Both the position numbers and the translations under genes were made by a program. The notes under the pieces are model-generated. The model saw nothing but the letters and a program-made list of their open reading frames with translations. It had not been told where the DNA came from and ran no database searches. 26,108 nucleotides of DNA, taken from Candidatus Sordicultor fermentans (GTDB lineage Bacteria; Atribacterota; Atribacteria; Atribacterales; Caldatribacteriaceae). The stretch covers positions 1-26,108 of the forward strand of contig DGDO01000043.1 in the NCBI GenBank assembly GCA_002385475.1, written 5' to 3'. This document shows, in pieces, positions 1 to 8,267 of the stretch. Position 1 is the stretch's first letter; each line of letters starts with the position of its first letter.

Positions 1-19
1 AGATGTGTATAAGAGACAG
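1..19. other. Nextera transposon-end adapter remnant
   Basis: The first 19 bases, AGATGTGTATAAGAGACAG, are identical to the Tn5 mosaic end used in Nextera libraries. It is untrimmed adapter, not genome, so genomic sequence begins at about base 20. It puts a false in-frame stop (TAA at 10-12) upstream of the first gene. Confidence 0.95.
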
Positions 20-21
20 AT

Positions 22-966
22 TGTGGAGTTTGTGAAGCTGAGTGTACTTCGAGAGCGCTCAGGGTTTTTCAGAAAGTAAAAATAAATCAAAACAAATGTA
101 GACATTGTTTTAGTTGCTTAGATTTTATAGAAAAAGGATGTGTATTAGCTAAATCTATAGACAGCATGGGAAGCAGGGGAGGGAATATGAATAAGAAAGC
201 CTTAGGCGGGTTTGGACGATATTTAACTTTTGGTATGAGAAATGAGTGGTTAGAACAATTTTTGAATGAGCTGGAAGACTGGTATATTAAAAATAATCTT
301 GGTTCTAAACAATTTGAGAGCATGGGTGCGTGGCTAAAAGATGCCGAATTGATAGATTCTAAAAAAACACCTACCTTCTTAGCGCATACCTTTAATAAAC
401 TAATAAATAAAGATAAGCCCTTTGTAGATCAGATAATCTGGATAAATCTATTCTATAATTCTTCAGTAGTAAGATGGTATTTAGAAAATATTAAATGGGG
501 ATCCTATGTCCCTTCTAAAGATATTTATGAGATTCTAATAAATAATGAGCAACTAAATCCAAAGACTGCTTCAAGTGGATTAAATAGCCTTTTGAATATG
601 TTTGAAAATATGCCTACATATAATAAGCTAAAGCTTGGAATAGTTGAAAAAGTAGGAAGAGAAAGATATATAAGGAAAATCGGCAGCAACGATATCCATC
701 CTGTGGCTGTTCTTTACTCCCTCTATAGATACGCAATTTCTAAGAATAAGTATAAACTTACTGTTTCTGAGCTTTATCGTGAAGAAAACAAAGATGGTGG
801 TCCTTACTTGATCTTTGGTATAGAAAGGTCTGCCTTAGAAAATATCCTCCGATGGTTACAAGAAAATAAAAGGGAATTAATAAGAGTAGACCTTGCCGCG
901 GACTTGGATAATATCAACCTTTCTGAGGATATAAAAAATTATACAAAGATATTGGAGTATTATTAA
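22..966 (+). CDS. brxP: BrxP-like protein, 3' part: Cys-rich (Fe-S-like) region fused to DUF4007-type domain (5' truncated)
   Basis: The reading frame is open from the first genomic codon to TAA at 964-966, giving 314 visible residues with the N-terminus lost at the contig edge. Residues 1-8 show CxxCxxxC and residues 26-40 show C26xxC29xxC32x7C40 followed by VLAKS. This arrangement is typical of the ferredoxin-like segment that follows the PAPS-reductase domain in DndC/BrxP-type proteins. From about residue 62 a DUF4007-type domain follows (TFGMRNEWL, then LG..QF.S, LKD..LID and IIWINL). A shorter call from ATG 166, or from ATG 187 behind a GGGGAGGG Shine-Dalgarno, is possible, but the uninterrupted frame through the Cys motifs favours one fused protein. 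The PAPS-reductase domain itself is not in the window and is inferred from the Cys region and the brxC-pglZ-brxL context. In BREX type 4 this protein stands where other types have the methyltransferase; its biochemical role is unknown. It overlaps the next gene by one base (TAATG). Confidence 0.72.
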   Translation, partial: CGVCEAECTSRALRVFQKVKINQNKCRHCFSCLDFIEKGCVLAKSIDSMGSRGGNMNKKALGGFGRYLTFGMRNEWLEQFLNELEDWYIKNNLGSKQFESMGAWLKDAELIDSKKTPTFLAHTFNKLINKDKPFVDQIIWINLFYNSSVVRWYLENIKWGSYVPSKDIYEILINNEQLNPKTASSGLNSLLNMFENMPTYNKLKLGIVEKVGRERYIRKIGSNDIHPVAVLYSLYRYAISKNKYKLTVSELYREENKDGGPYLIFGIERSALENILRWLQENKRELIRVDLAADLDNINLSEDIKNYTKILEYY

Positions 967-1739
967 TGGAAACAAAAGTAAGAGGATTTAAATACGGGAC
1001 TTTTGGCTTAAGAAAAGAGTGGTTACATCAACTCTTAGCTAAGGAAGAAGACTTCTTTTCTAATAACACCTTAGGTCCAATACAATTTAAGTCTTTCGTA
1101 TATTTTTTAAAAGACTGTCAATTGATTGATAAAAAGAAAGATTTTACCCAACTTTTTAGCATATTAAAAGGAATCTTTGAAAGAGAGGGGATTGACTCAA
1201 AAATCATATGGGGCATTATTTGGATAAACCTCTGCTTTAATTCTCCTCTTTTTAGATGGTGGGCAAATATACCCGAGGGATTTTATACCAGAGATAACAT
1301 TATCGATCTTCTTGCTGATGCATATGGTAAAAGAAATAGATATGTTATTAATGGCTATTCAAGTATTCTTGAGACTTTAGAGAGAAGTCCCATCGGAATA
1401 TACTTTGGGCAAGGAATAGTTAAAAGAGAAGGAAGGGGAAGGACAGTTTTAAAGGAGAAAAACACCTCAGATATCCCCTCCCTTTTACCTCTTTACAATC
1501 TTTATAAACTTTCCCAAGAAACAGGAGGGTATAGATTTAACATAAAAGATATAGAGGATAATCCTCTTTCTCCTCAAAAAATCTTTTCTTTATCTTCTGA
1601 GAAGGTAGAGTCTCTTCTTAGTATGTCTCAGGTTATAGATTTCTTTGATATAGATTTTCGTGAAAAGAAGAATTATATAGCGCTCAAAAATAATTTAGAG
1701 CCTAAAAATATATTAAGGGGAGATTTAGATGAAATATGA
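966..1739 (+). CDS. DUF4007-type protein, paralogue of the preceding domain
   Basis: A 257-residue protein clearly paralogous to the upstream domain. Shared blocks include TFGLRKEWL (12-20, versus TFGMRNEWL), LG.IQFKS (36-43), LKD.QLID (48-55), IIWINL.FNS (84-93) and a following RW. No transmembrane segment or signal peptide is visible. DUF4007 proteins are known from BREX/Dnd-like defence loci with PAPS-reductase-type proteins; the molecular role is not established. The ATG overlaps the previous stop by one base and the gene's end overlaps brxC by 11 bases, so translation is coupled. The low GC matches its neighbours. The family call rests on motif resemblance and context, not on a search. 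Confidence 0.7.
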   Translation: METKVRGFKYGTFGLRKEWLHQLLAKEEDFFSNNTLGPIQFKSFVYFLKDCQLIDKKKDFTQLFSILKGIFEREGIDSKIIWGIIWINLCFNSPLFRWWANIPEGFYTRDNIIDLLADAYGKRNRYVINGYSSILETLERSPIGIYFGQGIVKREGRGRTVLKEKNTSDIPSLLPLYNLYKLSQETGGYRFNIKDIEDNPLSPQKIFSLSSEKVESLLSMSQVIDFFDIDFREKKNYIALKNNLEPKNILRGDLDEI

Positions 1740-4700
1740 AGAGATTATAGGACCTTATGAGTATTTTCAACCTGTAGTTGATATTACCGAGGAAAAAGGA
1801 GATTATTGGAAACGATTTATCCCTACAAAAGATTTTTTAGAGATTTTAAGGGTTTTTCTAAATGCCTTAGAATCGAAAGATTCCAATAGAAAATCTATCT
1901 GGATTCAAGGCTCTTATGGCACAGGTAAAAGCCACGCGACAAGTGTTATAAAACATCTCTTATGGGATCCCCCAGAAGACATAGGAGATTTTGTAGAAAA
2001 AATAAATGCCCAAATTAGAGAAAAACTAAGAAATTTTAGAAAGGAGAAAAGAGTTTTTCCTGTAGTTTTAAAAGGAATCTCGGGCATAAAAGATGTTAAA
2101 AGCTTTGGTCTCCTTTTAGAGAAAGCTGTTAAAGAGGCATTGCAAAGGGAAAAAATAGAGATCATCACCGAAAGCGAATTTGATAAATATATTAATCATA
2201 TTAAAAATATACCTTATGTAGATTATGAACAAATTATTGAGGAGAATATTGAGCTAAAAGCTAAAGTAAGGAATAAAGAAGGGTTGTTAAACGCTTTGCA
2301 AAGAAGAGATATAGATGTGCTAAGGCTCTTGGAAAACTCCTTGGATTTTTCTATTCCTCATTCTACTATCGAAGATTGGTTAGTAGAAGTGTCACGAGAG
2401 CTTTCTTCTAAGGGGATATACGCCCTTACTATTTATTGGGACGAGTTTACTTCTTTAATGGAGCTTGAAAACATTTCTACCATTATGAGTATTTTGCAGA
2501 ACATTGCTGAGAAAACTCGTAACAACAATATTTTTCTATTCATTGTAAGTCATAGAGCTCCTCAGCAAAGCAGTGTTTCTTCTAAAGATTATGAAAAACT
2601 TCTTGGAAGATTTCATTTTAAAGAGTACTCTATGGAAAATATAACTACTTTTCATATAGTATCTAATGCCATAAGAAAGATAGATAGTGAGAGATGGGAG
2701 AATCTCCGGGAAGAAATTTTTAGAAAGAATCCGGGAATAGAAAAGCTAATCTATAGAATAGCTAGATATGATAATCGTTCAATAAATGCTCTAAAAGACC
2801 TCTTCCCCATACATCCCTATTCTGCCTTTATTGCCACTGCTTTATCCCGTTATGTAGGGTCTGCTGAGAGGAGTATCTTCAGCTTCTTGAACGATGAGGA
2901 AAAGGGATTTAAAAAATTTATTAGTGAATATCCAAAAAGCAATCTCGATGACGAAGAATATTTTTTAACTCCTGACATGCTGTGGGATTTCTTCTTAGCA
3001 GAGTTTGAAAGAAATCCTAATGAAAAAAGAAGCTCGGTCTTAGTAAAGTATAGGCAATGTGAAGAAGTGATTGAAGAAGCAGGAGAGCCTTATCTGGCTG
3101 TATTTAAAGGAACACTTCTACTAAACATCCTGTATTCTTTAATTAATGTTTCTGGGGAAGAGAGCAATTTATATTCTCCCAGTAAAGAAAATATAACCAA
3201 TATGTTTATCGGTACAAGTTTCCAGGATTCTGTGCCTGAAATCTTGGACTATATAGATAAAAAAGGGTACGTTCCTAAAAATCCCGATGGCTTATTTTTA
3301 GTGAGTTACTCTGCTCTACCTGAAAAAGAAGTGGATGAAGAAAGACAGATAGTTAGTATAGAACATAAAGATATAACAAGAGCATTGAGTAAGCACCAGA
3401 AAGAAAGACTGTGTAGGGATTTAACTTCCAATATATTGAGAGAAAATAAGCTTCAAGTATATTGGGCGGGAATTAAGGATTATGACTTGAGAAGAAAATT
3501 GAAAAACGACTTTAAAAATTCCTATTACCTTCCTATTGCTTTATTCATTGCTAAAGATGGAGATGAAATAAAAAATATAGAGAATATTATAGAAAAAATA
3601 TTTGCGGATAAAGATGTAAATTATGAGAATATTATTTTTGTTATTTCTAATACTCCGCTAACTAAAGAAAGCTATAAAAAATTTACAGATTATATTGCTA
3701 AACTCATAGTTGCCGAGAGACATCAATATAGGGAAGACGCAAAAAACTACAGAGATTACAGAGAAAAACTTATAGAACAATGGATTGATAAAGTAAAAAA
3801 TGGATATTTTGAGGTGTATTTTAAGCAAGAGTTCAAGCAGCTTCCGGGAAAAAACTTGGATAGTTACTTAAATAAAGACGTCTCTTCTAAGATTTTCTGT
3901 TACGGTTTAGAAAACCTTAAAGATTTAACTAATATTAATGTATGGAAAAGAAGATATTCGGACAAAGTTTTAGAAATATTTATCTCTGCTCAAGATAGAG
4001 ATGACCTCGAAGAGAGAACTAAAAATGCACCTTATAAAGATTTAAGGGCTATTCTTACGGATAACAGGGGAAACTATATTGTAGATAAAAAACTTAATTT
4101 TCTATCAAATATAGATATTAACCACCATCCTACTTACAAAATATGTAAAGACATAGAAAAAACAATTAAGAAGCACGAAGGAAAAAGCTTTAATTTGGGA
4201 GACGAGCTTAGATTTTTACAGGAACCACCTTATGGAATCTACCCCAATATGGCTAATTGTGCGGTTTTAGCTTTTGCGATGAGACCCTTTGTAGATAAAC
4301 TTTATGAAGAGGGAACAGGGCGAAAGATTGATAAAAATTTATTAAAAGAAAAACTTGGTATTTTGTTCAAATACTGGGAAGATTGGAAAAATAGAGAAAA
4401 ACTTAATTTAAGGTTAGGTACAGAAGAAGAAAGAAAACTCACCGATCTTTTAGTAGAATTGTTCAAATTAAAAGAAGAGGAAAATCTCAACAAAGCTCGG
4501 TGGGGAATTAGAGAGTGGATTAAAGAAGCTGGATACCCTATTTGGTCTCTTAGGAACCATGTTAGAGATGATAAAGAGATGGAAAGATCTATCGATATGA
4601 TATTTTCCCTGAGTATGACCGTCGATGGAGAAATCTCCGAAGAGAGTATAAAAGAGTCTTTCCGCATTTTATCATTTAAGAAAAACGAGCTCGGTACTCT

Positions 4701-5925
4701 TCTTTCTCCTCAAAAATTAAAAGAAGGATTTAGAAAATGGGTGGAGGAGAAATTAAAAAGAGAAATAACCGAAGAAGATTTTAAGAACCTTGTGGTATTC
4801 TTACGTGAAAATATGCAAGAAGAAGTCGGACTATGGACGGAAGACAAAGTGGAGCTCAAACTTAAGGATTGGGAAGTAGATATAGGCACGGAGAAGGCAG
4901 AGAGAGAATTCGTTAATTTAATAAGCAAAATTTTCAATTTGGAACAGGTTAATAACTTAGAAGACTTAAAGAGGGGAGTGCAAAATAAAATAAATGATCT
5001 GGGCTTTCCTTTGTGGATCTTAAAGCATGCCTTTAATACCGAGGATATGGGAAAAGCCTTAGATGATATAGATAATTTTGTTAAAGGTATTCCTGTTAAT
5101 TCTGAAGCTCTTACTGAATTCTTGAACGACATAAGACCTTACGAAACTCATATTCATTCTAAATTGACTTCTGAGATAGCTAAACAAGGGTTGGCTGTTT
5201 TTCTAAAAGAAAGGCATTCTTTAGATTTAGACCTACATTCATTTATTCCATATTTAAGGAATAGAATTGATAAGAATAGAACTGATAAAGAGCCCTATCT
5301 CTGGGACGAAACTGATTTAGAAATAGTTGTAAGGGAATACAATATTTCAAAAGCCCTAAGAGAGATTTTTGATATTGATGAAATACTTCCTATTGAAGAA
5401 TTAAAAGTAGAGATTAAAAGGAAAATTGAAAATCTTTCTTATCCTTTCTGGCTCTTAGAGCTTACTGAAGATGGTGGAAGCATATTTACCAATATAGGAG
5501 AATTCCTTAGATCTCCATATATCCCCCCGGTAGAGGAATTAGAATCTATTGTGAATGATGTCTCAGGAGAAAAGGCGAGAGAATTTCTGAGAGAAAATAA
5601 ACTCAAGGAACTTGCTATAAGATGGCTAGACACTCAGCTTAAAGAGCGTTTCGAGCTTAAGGCTTCTTTAGAAGATTATATACTAAATGAAATATTGGAA
5701 GAGATGAGGAGAAACATATGTCCGGAGGACTTTTATTGGAATAGAAATGCTGTAGAAAACTGGATATATAAGAACGAAGACTTAAATTATAAAATCTTTA
5801 AGAATATTCAAGAGGAAGTAAAGCAGAAGATTGTTTCTTCTACTAAGGATTTAAAAGAGGTTCTTTTGAAGATAGTTGAAGAATATCCAGAGATATGTGT
5901 AAAGCTGGAGGAATACTTAGAATGA
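1729..5925 (+). CDS. brxC: BREX system P-loop ATPase BrxC
   Basis: A 1398-residue cytoplasmic ATPase. Walker A is GSYGTGKSH at residues 61-69, Walker B is ALTIYWDEF at about 232-240, and a sensor-like FIVSHR lies near 271-276. This STAND/DUF499-like ATPase organisation, the great length and the position directly before pglZ identify BrxC (PglY in older naming), a core component of nearly all BREX types. It is thought to power or assemble the defence complex. The C-terminal half is helical, charged and repetitive (see the separate repeat entry). It begins inside the previous gene and its TGA overlaps the preferred pglZ ATG at 5922. Base composition is about 30% GC, well below the chromosomal genes of this window. 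Confidence 0.9.
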   Translation: MKYEEIIGPYEYFQPVVDITEEKGDYWKRFIPTKDFLEILRVFLNALESKDSNRKSIWIQGSYGTGKSHATSVIKHLLWDPPEDIGDFVEKINAQIREKLRNFRKEKRVFPVVLKGISGIKDVKSFGLLLEKAVKEALQREKIEIITESEFDKYINHIKNIPYVDYEQIIEENIELKAKVRNKEGLLNALQRRDIDVLRLLENSLDFSIPHSTIEDWLVEVSRELSSKGIYALTIYWDEFTSLMELENISTIMSILQNIAEKTRNNNIFLFIVSHRAPQQSSVSSKDYEKLLGRFHFKEYSMENITTFHIVSNAIRKIDSERWENLREEIFRKNPGIEKLIYRIARYDNRSINALKDLFPIHPYSAFIATALSRYVGSAERSIFSFLNDEEKGFKKFISEYPKSNLDDEEYFLTPDMLWDFFLAEFERNPNEKRSSVLVKYRQCEEVIEEAGEPYLAVFKGTLLLNILYSLINVSGEESNLYSPSKENITNMFIGTSFQDSVPEILDYIDKKGYVPKNPDGLFLVSYSALPEKEVDEERQIVSIEHKDITRALSKHQKERLCRDLTSNILRENKLQVYWAGIKDYDLRRKLKNDFKNSYYLPIALFIAKDGDEIKNIENIIEKIFADKDVNYENIIFVISNTPLTKESYKKFTDYIAKLIVAERHQYREDAKNYRDYREKLIEQWIDKVKNGYFEVYFKQEFKQLPGKNLDSYLNKDVSSKIFCYGLENLKDLTNINVWKRRYSDKVLEIFISAQDRDDLEERTKNAPYKDLRAILTDNRGNYIVDKKLNFLSNIDINHHPTYKICKDIEKTIKKHEGKSFNLGDELRFLQEPPYGIYPNMANCAVLAFAMRPFVDKLYEEGTGRKIDKNLLKEKLGILFKYWEDWKNREKLNLRLGTEEERKLTDLLVELFKLKEEENLNKARWGIREWIKEAGYPIWSLRNHVRDDKEMERSIDMIFSLSMTVDGEISEESIKESFRILSFKKNELGTLLSPQKLKEGFRKWVEEKLKREITEEDFKNLVVFLRENMQEEVGLWTEDKVELKLKDWEVDIGTEKAEREFVNLISKIFNLEQVNNLEDLKRGVQNKINDLGFPLWILKHAFNTEDMGKALDDIDNFVKGIPVNSEALTEFLNDIRPYETHIHSKLTSEIAKQGLAVFLKERHSLDLDLHSFIPYLRNRIDKNRTDKEPYLWDETDLEIVVREYNISKALREIFDIDEILPIEELKVEIKRKIENLSYPFWLLELTEDGGSIFTNIGEFLRSPYIPPVEELESIVNDVSGEKAREFLRENKLKELAIRWLDTQLKERFELKASLEDYILNEILEEMRRNICPEDFYWNRNAVENWIYKNEDLNYKIFKNIQEEVKQKIVSSTKDLKEVLLKIVEEYPEICVKLEEYLE
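4375..5922 (+). repeat. Tandem protein repeat of about 145-157 residues in BrxC C-terminal half
   Basis: Two landmarks recur with locked spacing. The first is a (Y/F)P-x-W-x-L motif: GYPIWSL at 935-941, GFPLWIL at 1092-1098 and SYPFWLL at 1237-1243. The second is an aromatic-W block: KYWEDW with W883, GLWTED with W1036, YLWDET with W1192 and FYWNRN with W1337. Intervals are 157 and 145 for the first landmark and 153, 156 and 145 for the second. The offset from the first to the next second landmark is 100-101 residues each time. This gives three full units and a partial fourth that lacks the YPxW motif. The repeats are seen at protein level only; the DNA has diverged. Confidence 0.7.
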
Positions 5926-8267
5926 GTTCCAATTACTTTGTAGAGATACCATTAGGGGGAAATAAGTTAATATCATTGATAAAGGATGACAAGGAAAAAT
6001 TTGGTATCTATTATGGAAGATATCCTGTAAGATTTATCCTCATAGATAATTTTGAAGACATGAAAAAGATAATAGAAACTATGACAAAAAATGGAGTAGA
6101 AACTTTAGACTTAAGCAGTCTTGAAAATTTTCAAGATAGTAATGGATGGATCTCTACGTATGAACTCCTAGACATTATAAAGAAACTTCCTGAGGAAAAA
6201 GATTACATCGTTTTTCCTATCTCAGAAATTTTGAGATTTCTAAATAATGATGACTTTTACAGTTTTCTTACCAGCCTTATGGAGATAGAAAATGGTACCT
6301 TTAATTCTAAAAGGAGAATATATATTCCCATATTAGGTCTCTTTTCCCGGTTTCGGGATTCTTTCTTAAATAGATATCATAGAAGGTCTGAATTCTCCTT
6401 TGTATGGAAGATAGGAAGTGGCCACGAGAAATATAATCTTATATTTTGTAAATTCGCTTCAGGAATTGAAGATTTTACGGTTATTCCTACCACTAAAGAT
6501 TTTTTAGATCTCTGGAAAAAAGACAGTATCTCTTCTTCTATATTAATCTCTTCAGAACTTTTATGTCATTTGTCTAATAGAGCAGTAGACGATGAGCTTT
6601 TTACTTTAACAAATATAAAAGATGCCAAGGAGTATATAGAGAAAATTCTTACAATAGATATTCCTATTGAATATAAAGAGTCAGAGGATTCCCTGTGGAG
6701 AATCCTTTTAGATAATATTAAAGGTGTAAATAGTTTTGAGGAATTGGTGAAGAGACATTTAAATGTTATATACTTGGACGATTTGGTAAGGGTTAATCCT
6801 CTTTCTCTATGGTTGGACACAAATGAAAGCTTTACCAGATGGATTATAAAGGCTTACTACTCTACTATTAATAAAAATTGTTATACAAAGACCGTATTTA
6901 ATTCTCTCTCCAGTCTAAGTACTGAAGAGGCTATAAGGGGTTATTATTTGAAAATATTCGATGAAAAATTTAATAAGAATTTTTTGGAAGAACGAAGAAC
7001 TATTCTCCAAAATGCTCTTAAGGACCGGAACTTAGACCTTAGATTTATAGAAAATGAGCTGGAAGAAAAAATTAGTTCTATGCCTCTTGAGGAAGCAGTA
7101 AATTATATTACTAATACCACTTTCTTTGAGAAGAAATGGATCATAGAAAATATAGCACACATTGACAAACAAGATCTTGAAACAATATATCCGGAGCTTT
7201 CTTTCTATGGGGAAGATGTAGCATATAAAGATTTAAGCCCTGAAAATGCCTGGATTGATGAGTACTTTAAGGAATATCGGGCCTCCCGGATTGAGAATTC
7301 CATATCACCACGATTAGTAGAAATATTAGAAGAAAGGAATGCCAATGAAGAATCTTTCTTTAAATGGTATTACTCTTTTGAGCCGGTTATAAATTACATA
7401 GAAGATAATGAATACACAAAAATATGGATAGATGCTTTAGGAGTTGAATTTTTACCTCTTCTAATCTCTTTACTTGAAAAAGAAGGTTTTAAGGTAGATT
7501 TTAACATAGGAAGAGCTAATTTGCCCTCTACTACTGGATTTAACACTTTTGAAGGAGTAGAAAGGATATCTGATTTAGATGATTTTATTCACAATCAATA
7601 TTCTTATTCTTATCCTGACAATCTTATTAGAGAAATAGATATTATTAAAAGCATAGTAGATAAGATAATCAAAACAAAAGAAAGTGTTTTGATATTTTCA
7701 GATCACGGTTTTACAGCTTTTGCCAATACAAAATTTAATGGAAAGAAAATTTTAGGGCTTAAATTTGCGGAGAGAGAAGGAAGATATGCGGAGATTACGG
7801 ACAAAAAGAATATGTTAGTAGAGGATGAAGACTTCTTTGTTTACTCTTCAGAAGAGGGGAAGGAATATCTTATACCTACTAAACATAAATTCTTCTCAGA
7901 AACATCTTGCAGAGAGACCCATGGGGGAGCAACCCCTGAAGAGGTGTTGGTCCCTGTCATTTACGCCTCTAAAGTAGAAAAGAGAGTAATAAAAGAAGAA
8001 TATAAGATTGAGTTATTAACAAAAGAGATTAATGTAAGAACTCCTATTTTGGAATTAAAAATAAAACCAGATCCTGAAAAAGTATCTTTTCTGGTTAAAA
8101 ATAGAGATTTAAATGCAGATTTTGATAGAGATAAAGAAATCTATAAGATAAACTTATCAGGTTATAAAGCAGGAGAATATACTCTTACTGTAAAAATAGG
8201 CCTTTGGACGAAAGACCTGGAGTTTAAGATAAGAGGAGGCTTGAGAGAGAGGGATATATTACCATGA
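5922..8267 (+). CDS. pglZ: BREX phosphatase-domain protein PglZ
   Basis: A 781-residue protein from ATG 5922, with GGAGGA about 9 bases upstream and an ATGA overlap with brxC. An upstream in-frame ATG at 5895 would add nine residues but lacks that support. The C-terminal half has the alkaline-phosphatase-like signature of PglZ: IDALG with D504 as the expected first metal ligand, SDHG with D594 and H595, and THGGATPEEV with H667. The N-terminal part resembles nothing else recognisable. PglZ is the defining BREX component and interacts with the other Brx proteins; its in vivo substrate is unsettled. The last residues overlap brxL by four bases (ATGA). Composition matches the rest of the island. 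Confidence 0.92.
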   Translation: MSSNYFVEIPLGGNKLISLIKDDKEKFGIYYGRYPVRFILIDNFEDMKKIIETMTKNGVETLDLSSLENFQDSNGWISTYELLDIIKKLPEEKDYIVFPISEILRFLNNDDFYSFLTSLMEIENGTFNSKRRIYIPILGLFSRFRDSFLNRYHRRSEFSFVWKIGSGHEKYNLIFCKFASGIEDFTVIPTTKDFLDLWKKDSISSSILISSELLCHLSNRAVDDELFTLTNIKDAKEYIEKILTIDIPIEYKESEDSLWRILLDNIKGVNSFEELVKRHLNVIYLDDLVRVNPLSLWLDTNESFTRWIIKAYYSTINKNCYTKTVFNSLSSLSTEEAIRGYYLKIFDEKFNKNFLEERRTILQNALKDRNLDLRFIENELEEKISSMPLEEAVNYITNTTFFEKKWIIENIAHIDKQDLETIYPELSFYGEDVAYKDLSPENAWIDEYFKEYRASRIENSISPRLVEILEERNANEESFFKWYYSFEPVINYIEDNEYTKIWIDALGVEFLPLLISLLEKEGFKVDFNIGRANLPSTTGFNTFEGVERISDLDDFIHNQYSYSYPDNLIREIDIIKSIVDKIIKTKESVLIFSDHGFTAFANTKFNGKKILGLKFAEREGRYAEITDKKNMLVEDEDFFVYSSEEGKEYLIPTKHKFFSETSCRETHGGATPEEVLVPVIYASKVEKRVIKEEYKIELLTKEINVRTPILELKIKPDPEKVSFLVKNRDLNADFDRDKEIYKINLSGYKAGEYTLTVKIGLWTKDLEFKIRGGLRERDILP

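Noticed and set aside
4302..5132. Minus-strand frames of 121 and 140 codons inside brxC
   Set aside because: They are opposite-strand shadows of the brxC frame, rich in Ser/Phe/Leu, with no motif or ribosome-binding site.
5895..5921. Upstream ATG for pglZ
   Set aside because: The ATG at 5922 has GGAGGA at good distance and overlaps the brxC stop as other genes here do.
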